Origin: Phocaeicola intestinalis | GTDB taxonomy: Bacteria > Bacteroidota > Bacteroidia > Bacteroidales > Bacteroidaceae | Reading direction: 5' to 3' | Assembly: GCF_014837065.1 (NCBI RefSeq) | Contig: NZ_JACSPP010000029.1 | Location: 1-43,751 of the forward strand | DNA length: 43,751 nucleotides | In this document: one piece after another, positions 40,597 to 43,751 of the stretch | Numbering within the stretch: the stretch's first letter is position 1 | How the letters are laid out: each line of letters begins with the position of its first letter | Program-made: the position numbers and the translations under genes | The notes under the pieces: generated by a model | Databases searched by the model: none | What the model was told of the DNA's origin: nothing | The model's input: only the letters and a program-made list of their open reading frames with translations

Positions 40597-43536
40597 ATGA
40601 GAAAAAAGTATTTAAGTGCACTGCTGTTCGGAGCGTTATTGTTCGCTTCGGCAGGAACTTTTACCTCTTGTAAGGATTATGATGATGACATCAATAACCT
40701 GCAACAGCAAATCACTTCTAACAAGGATGCAATCGCAGCCTTGCAGAAGCTGGTAGGCGAAGGCAAGTGGGTATCATCGGTTACTCCTATCGAAAATGGT
40801 TTCACTGTAACCATGAACGACGGTACCACACAGAACATCACCGGTATCAACGGTGAAGACGGAAAACCGGGTACTGTCATCACACTTGACCCCACTACCA
40901 ACAACTGGGTCATTGACGGTGTAGACACTGGCGTTTGCGCTAAAGGTGAAAAAGGTGAACAAGGCGAGCAAGGTGAAGCTGGCGAACAAGGTCCTGCCGG
41001 TGAAGCTGGCGAACCGGGCAAGTCTCCTTACATCGACAAGGAAACAGGCAACTGGTTTGTTTGGGAATGGGATGAAGCTACAAGCGAATACAAGGCTGTT
41101 GACTCAGGCGTATACGCTGGCTCTACCCAAATCTATGTAGTAGAAAAAGATGGTTTCATCGAACTGAACGTAGACGGAACAGCTTACCTGTTGCCTACTA
41201 CTTCGGACGCTTATACAGTGGAAGCTCCGGCTGCTGTTGTAAAAGTTGAAGTGGAAACTGCAGAATGGAATCCGACAACTACCAGTAAAAACTATCAGGC
41301 TTTGCTGAAAGCATTCCCCGAAATCGGTGAGATTGAAAAAGAAACTTTGCTGAAACAAGGTGCCGAATTGCCTGTATTGGTAACTCCGGCTTCTATTGAC
41401 TTAGCAGATGGATTTAAGTTCAGCTTGCAAACGTTGAAAGATGGTGTAGTAGAAGATATTACTTTGTCTAACCCGACTAAAGGCATTTCTGGTGAATGGA
41501 ATGTTGATTATTGGGGTGTAATGAGTAGATCTGCCAGTGAAGATGACTGCTTGTGGACGCTGCAGGTTAATCAAGAAATGAATGAAGACGGTAAGTATGC
41601 TGAAACGAAGAGCGCTACCGCACTTGTTGTAGAAAATGCCAATGGCAAAGTGGTTAAAACTCCGTTTGCATATACTATTTCTAACACAGTAGTAAGAAAT
41701 AATGTCATTATTTATCGAGGTGATAATCCTGAACTGGCTGCTGAAATCGATTTGTTGGCTCCGGTCAGCAACGAGCCTACGGCAACAGCTCCTATTTACT
41801 TCGAAAATGAATATGAAGGCAAATACATCATTGAGTTGGCAAACCAGCTGCAGGTTGAGAAATACGGTTTGTCAATCGTTGACGGTCATAAACTGGTTGT
41901 CGCTAATCCAGGCAATGACACGACGATTCCTGTAACCGTTAAAGTTACAGCACTTGGTCTGAACGGTTCTGCTGACAGCCAAACATTTACAATCTATGTT
42001 GCTCAGACTATCGCTTCTACCGGACAGTTGTCTGAAAAGAACATCACATTGTCTACTAAGGCTGTAAGCAGCAGCGATTCACGAATCGGACAAATCATCA
42101 AGTGGGATATCGAAGAACTTGGATTCACAACCGCTACTCAACTTAATAACTTTATTGCGGCTGGTCCGACTATTACTTTGGTAGACAAAGATGAAGTAGA
42201 ATACGGTCCATATGCCGTTCAGGTAGTGAAAGCTGACGGTACATCGGCCAACTACTCGAATGCGGATGCATTCCAGTTCGTATTGCCGTCTACAGATGTA
42301 ATTCCGGGTGACTATAAAGTTGTATTGGAGGCTGCCAATGGTACAACTGTAATCTACAAGACCGAAACTTCTATGGAAGTTACTAATCCGAAAGTTGAAG
42401 ACCTGTTCGCTTTGGCTACAGCTTATACAGAAGACGGAAAGACTCTGCAGGTTGTAGGTAAAGTTAACGGTACACAAGTTTCTTATGGCATAGATGAAGG
42501 CGTTGTTCGTAAAGTTTCTAACATCGCTACATTGGTTGGCTATGAAGACCTTGACTATATGAACTGGTTAGAATCAGACGGTTCTCAAGCTTGGGGTTCT
42601 GAAAATTGGGTATACGGCAACGATATCGTAATTCCTATTGAAGGCGTTGCACTTGGCAATGAAGGCAAGAACCACATGAACAAGGAACGTAACATCCGCG
42701 GTACATTCTATCTGTTCGGCAATACTAACAATGAAATCGAATACGACTTCAAGGTTAAGGTTCTGAGTGCTGTTTATACTGCTGACGGTTCGAACATCAA
42801 GATCGATGACACGAAGATGGCTGGCGTATTCGGCAAGACTATCGACGTGACTACCGGTATCAGCGCAACTTATGCTGCCGGTATCAACATAGGCAAGAAC
42901 TTGCAGTTATTCGCTGTTGACGGAACACCGAAGAAGATTAATAATTATAGTGCATATGCTACCAATGGCGGTTATGTTGTCAATGCAGAAGGCAAACCTA
43001 TCGAAATCAGCAAGGACGATTTGATTGACTTTGGCATGACCATCGACGATTATACCAGCTTGACAGCTAATGACCACTTCTACATCAAAGTTAATTCTCA
43101 AAATGCTAAGACGTCTACTTTGATGGGCTGGCAAGACATCGTTAACCAGGTAGTAGGTACTATCTATGTTTACAATGCAGACAAGGGTACTTACGACCAA
43201 ATCATCAAGGATGAAAACTTGAGTTCTACTCAAAAGACCTTAAAAGCACTCTTCGACAGCTACAAAGACGCAGCCGCTTATACCGCTCAGTATACGTTCA
43301 CACCAGCTGCTACTCCGAGAGCTAACGAAATCAAGAACGTAACCTTCGCTATCGCCGACAACGACGGTAAGAAATACGGTTCAATTGATGCTGCAACAGG
43401 TGTAATCAAAACTGTATCTAACATCAGTGATTCTGATTTGGTTGACGGCAAGGCTACCATCAACGTGAAGATGACTGTAGAAGATGTTTGGGGCTTGAAG
43501 ATGACTAAGACATTCCCTGTTACTGTTAAAAAGTGA
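40597..43536 (+). CDS. large surface lipoprotein with DUF4988-type N-terminus and collagen-like stretch
   Basis: 979 residues. Signal peptide KKYLSALLFGALLFASAGTFTSC with the lipobox Cys near residue 25, then the acidic KDYDDD. Next comes a short coiled coil (INNLQQQITSNKDAIAALQKLV) and a DUF4988/PL29-N-like domain (WVSSVTPIENGFTVTMNDGTTQNITG, about 58-83). Residues about 117-143 are nine G-x-y triplets (GEK, GEQ, GEA, GPA, GEP...). The remaining 800 residues look like repeated beta-sandwich domains and end VEDVWGLKMTKTFPVTVKK. Codon choice is unusually uniform, as in strongly expressed genes. A long leader and strong terminator frame it. Role unknown: a surface-layer-like or adhesive fibre protein is possible. 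A lyase domain is not visible. Confidence 0.82.
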   Translation: MRKKYLSALLFGALLFASAGTFTSCKDYDDDINNLQQQITSNKDAIAALQKLVGEGKWVSSVTPIENGFTVTMNDGTTQNITGINGEDGKPGTVITLDPTTNNWVIDGVDTGVCAKGEKGEQGEQGEAGEQGPAGEAGEPGKSPYIDKETGNWFVWEWDEATSEYKAVDSGVYAGSTQIYVVEKDGFIELNVDGTAYLLPTTSDAYTVEAPAAVVKVEVETAEWNPTTTSKNYQALLKAFPEIGEIEKETLLKQGAELPVLVTPASIDLADGFKFSLQTLKDGVVEDITLSNPTKGISGEWNVDYWGVMSRSASEDDCLWTLQVNQEMNEDGKYAETKSATALVVENANGKVVKTPFAYTISNTVVRNNVIIYRGDNPELAAEIDLLAPVSNEPTATAPIYFENEYEGKYIIELANQLQVEKYGLSIVDGHKLVVANPGNDTTIPVTVKVTALGLNGSADSQTFTIYVAQTIASTGQLSEKNITLSTKAVSSSDSRIGQIIKWDIEELGFTTATQLNNFIAAGPTITLVDKDEVEYGPYAVQVVKADGTSANYSNADAFQFVLPSTDVIPGDYKVVLEAANGTTVIYKTETSMEVTNPKVEDLFALATAYTEDGKTLQVVGKVNGTQVSYGIDEGVVRKVSNIATLVGYEDLDYMNWLESDGSQAWGSENWVYGNDIVIPIEGVALGNEGKNHMNKERNIRGTFYLFGNTNNEIEYDFKVKVLSAVYTADGSNIKIDDTKMAGVFGKTIDVTTGISATYAAGINIGKNLQLFAVDGTPKKINNYSAYATNGGYVVNAEGKPIEISKDDLIDFGMTIDDYTSLTANDHFYIKVNSQNAKTSTLMGWQDIVNQVVGTIYVYNADKGTYDQIIKDENLSSTQKTLKALFDSYKDAAAYTAQYTFTPAATPRANEIKNVTFAIADNDGKKYGSIDAATGVIKTVSNISDSDLVDGKATINVKMTVEDVWGLKMTKTFPVTVKK

Positions 43537-43587
43537 TTCTGGGATCTCTAAGCCAGACAATTAATAACCAAATGCTTACCTAAGATA

Positions 43588-43627
43588 AGAGAGGCGTTCT
43601 CAATCTCGTATTGAGGATTGCCTCTCT
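43588..43627 (+). terminator. terminator of the large surface lipoprotein gene
   Basis: AGAGAGGC..TCTCAAT (from 43588) pairs with ATTGAG..GCCTCTCT (to 43627), followed by TTTCTTTTTTC. It lies 52 nt after the stop codon. The remaining 120 nt to the end of the window show no gene. Confidence 0.85.
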
Positions 43628-43751
43628 TTTCTTTTTTCAATTCAAACCGACAAACGGGATGTATCGCCAAACACTTAGTTCCTATGTTTGTAATGTGCTA
43701 GCAAAATAGCATAAAGCCAAGAGAATTATTAAATTTGTAAATGAAAGAAAT

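Overview
The window is a chromosomal stretch of a Bacteroidales gut bacterium, most likely Bacteroides or Phocaeicola. The evidence is the promoter style (TTTG near -33, TAnnTTTG near -7, 19-20 nt apart, found repeatedly), Mfa-type fimbriae, a three-subunit fumarate reductase, SusD-like lipoprotein signal peptides, and a mobilizable island with a typical Bacteroides gene set. Species cannot be assigned from sequence reading alone.

Layout. 1-7.5 kb: leftward housekeeping genes (mnmD-like tRNA methyltransferase, a small DedA/YqaA membrane protein, an unknown polytopic membrane protein, purD, an S9/DPP-IV peptidase, and a THUMP-domain rRNA methyltransferase). 7.7-18.16 kb: an integrative mobilizable element of about 10.4 kb inserted in the 3' end of a tRNA-Asp gene and bounded by 23-bp perfect direct repeats. 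It carries a tyrosine integrase, a DUF1016/YhcG-type PDDEXK nuclease, an unknown coiled-coil protein, a DUF3853-like helix-turn-helix protein, a RepA-like ATPase, a Toprim primase, a MobV relaxase, and two cargo lipoproteins behind a long structured leader. 18.1-22.5 kb: tRNA-Asp, enolase, rubrerythrin, a SulP anion transporter and a short promoter-to-terminator RNA. 22.6-35.3 kb: an unknown membrane coiled-coil protein, a possible GIY-YIG-like protein, then a leftward fimbrial locus (DUF3575 protein, DUF3868/OmpA-like protein, a toxin-antitoxin pair, Mfa1 major subunit, Mfa2 anchor, a minor subunit, and a large tip protein split by one in-frame TGA). 35.6-40.1 kb: a second copy of the short RNA and the fumarate reductase operon, with a four-helix-bundle (S23-type) gene wedged between frdA and frdB. 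40.6-43.5 kb: a large rightward surface lipoprotein with a short collagen-like stretch.

How the parts work together. The island has the parts expected for excision and integration (integrase, att sites), a possible replication step (ATPase, primase, paired palindromes between them) and mobilization (relaxase with a nested inverted-repeat region just upstream as oriT candidate). It restores the tRNA 3' end and also brings a new terminator for it, leaving what looks like the original tRNA terminator stranded beyond the other att site. The fimbrial genes would build a lipoprotein-derived surface fibre, but the tip protein is probably broken in this strain.

Most worth a second look: the tandem structured leader in front of the island lipoproteins, the palindrome array between the island ATPase and primase, the duplicated approximately 60-nt RNA, the repeat families that fill every gap of the frd operon around the four-helix-bundle gene, the 8-bp tandem repeat whose unit is itself a Bacteroides -7 box, and the REPIN-like elements with a shared spacer. 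All function calls rest on reading motifs by eye; no database search was possible.
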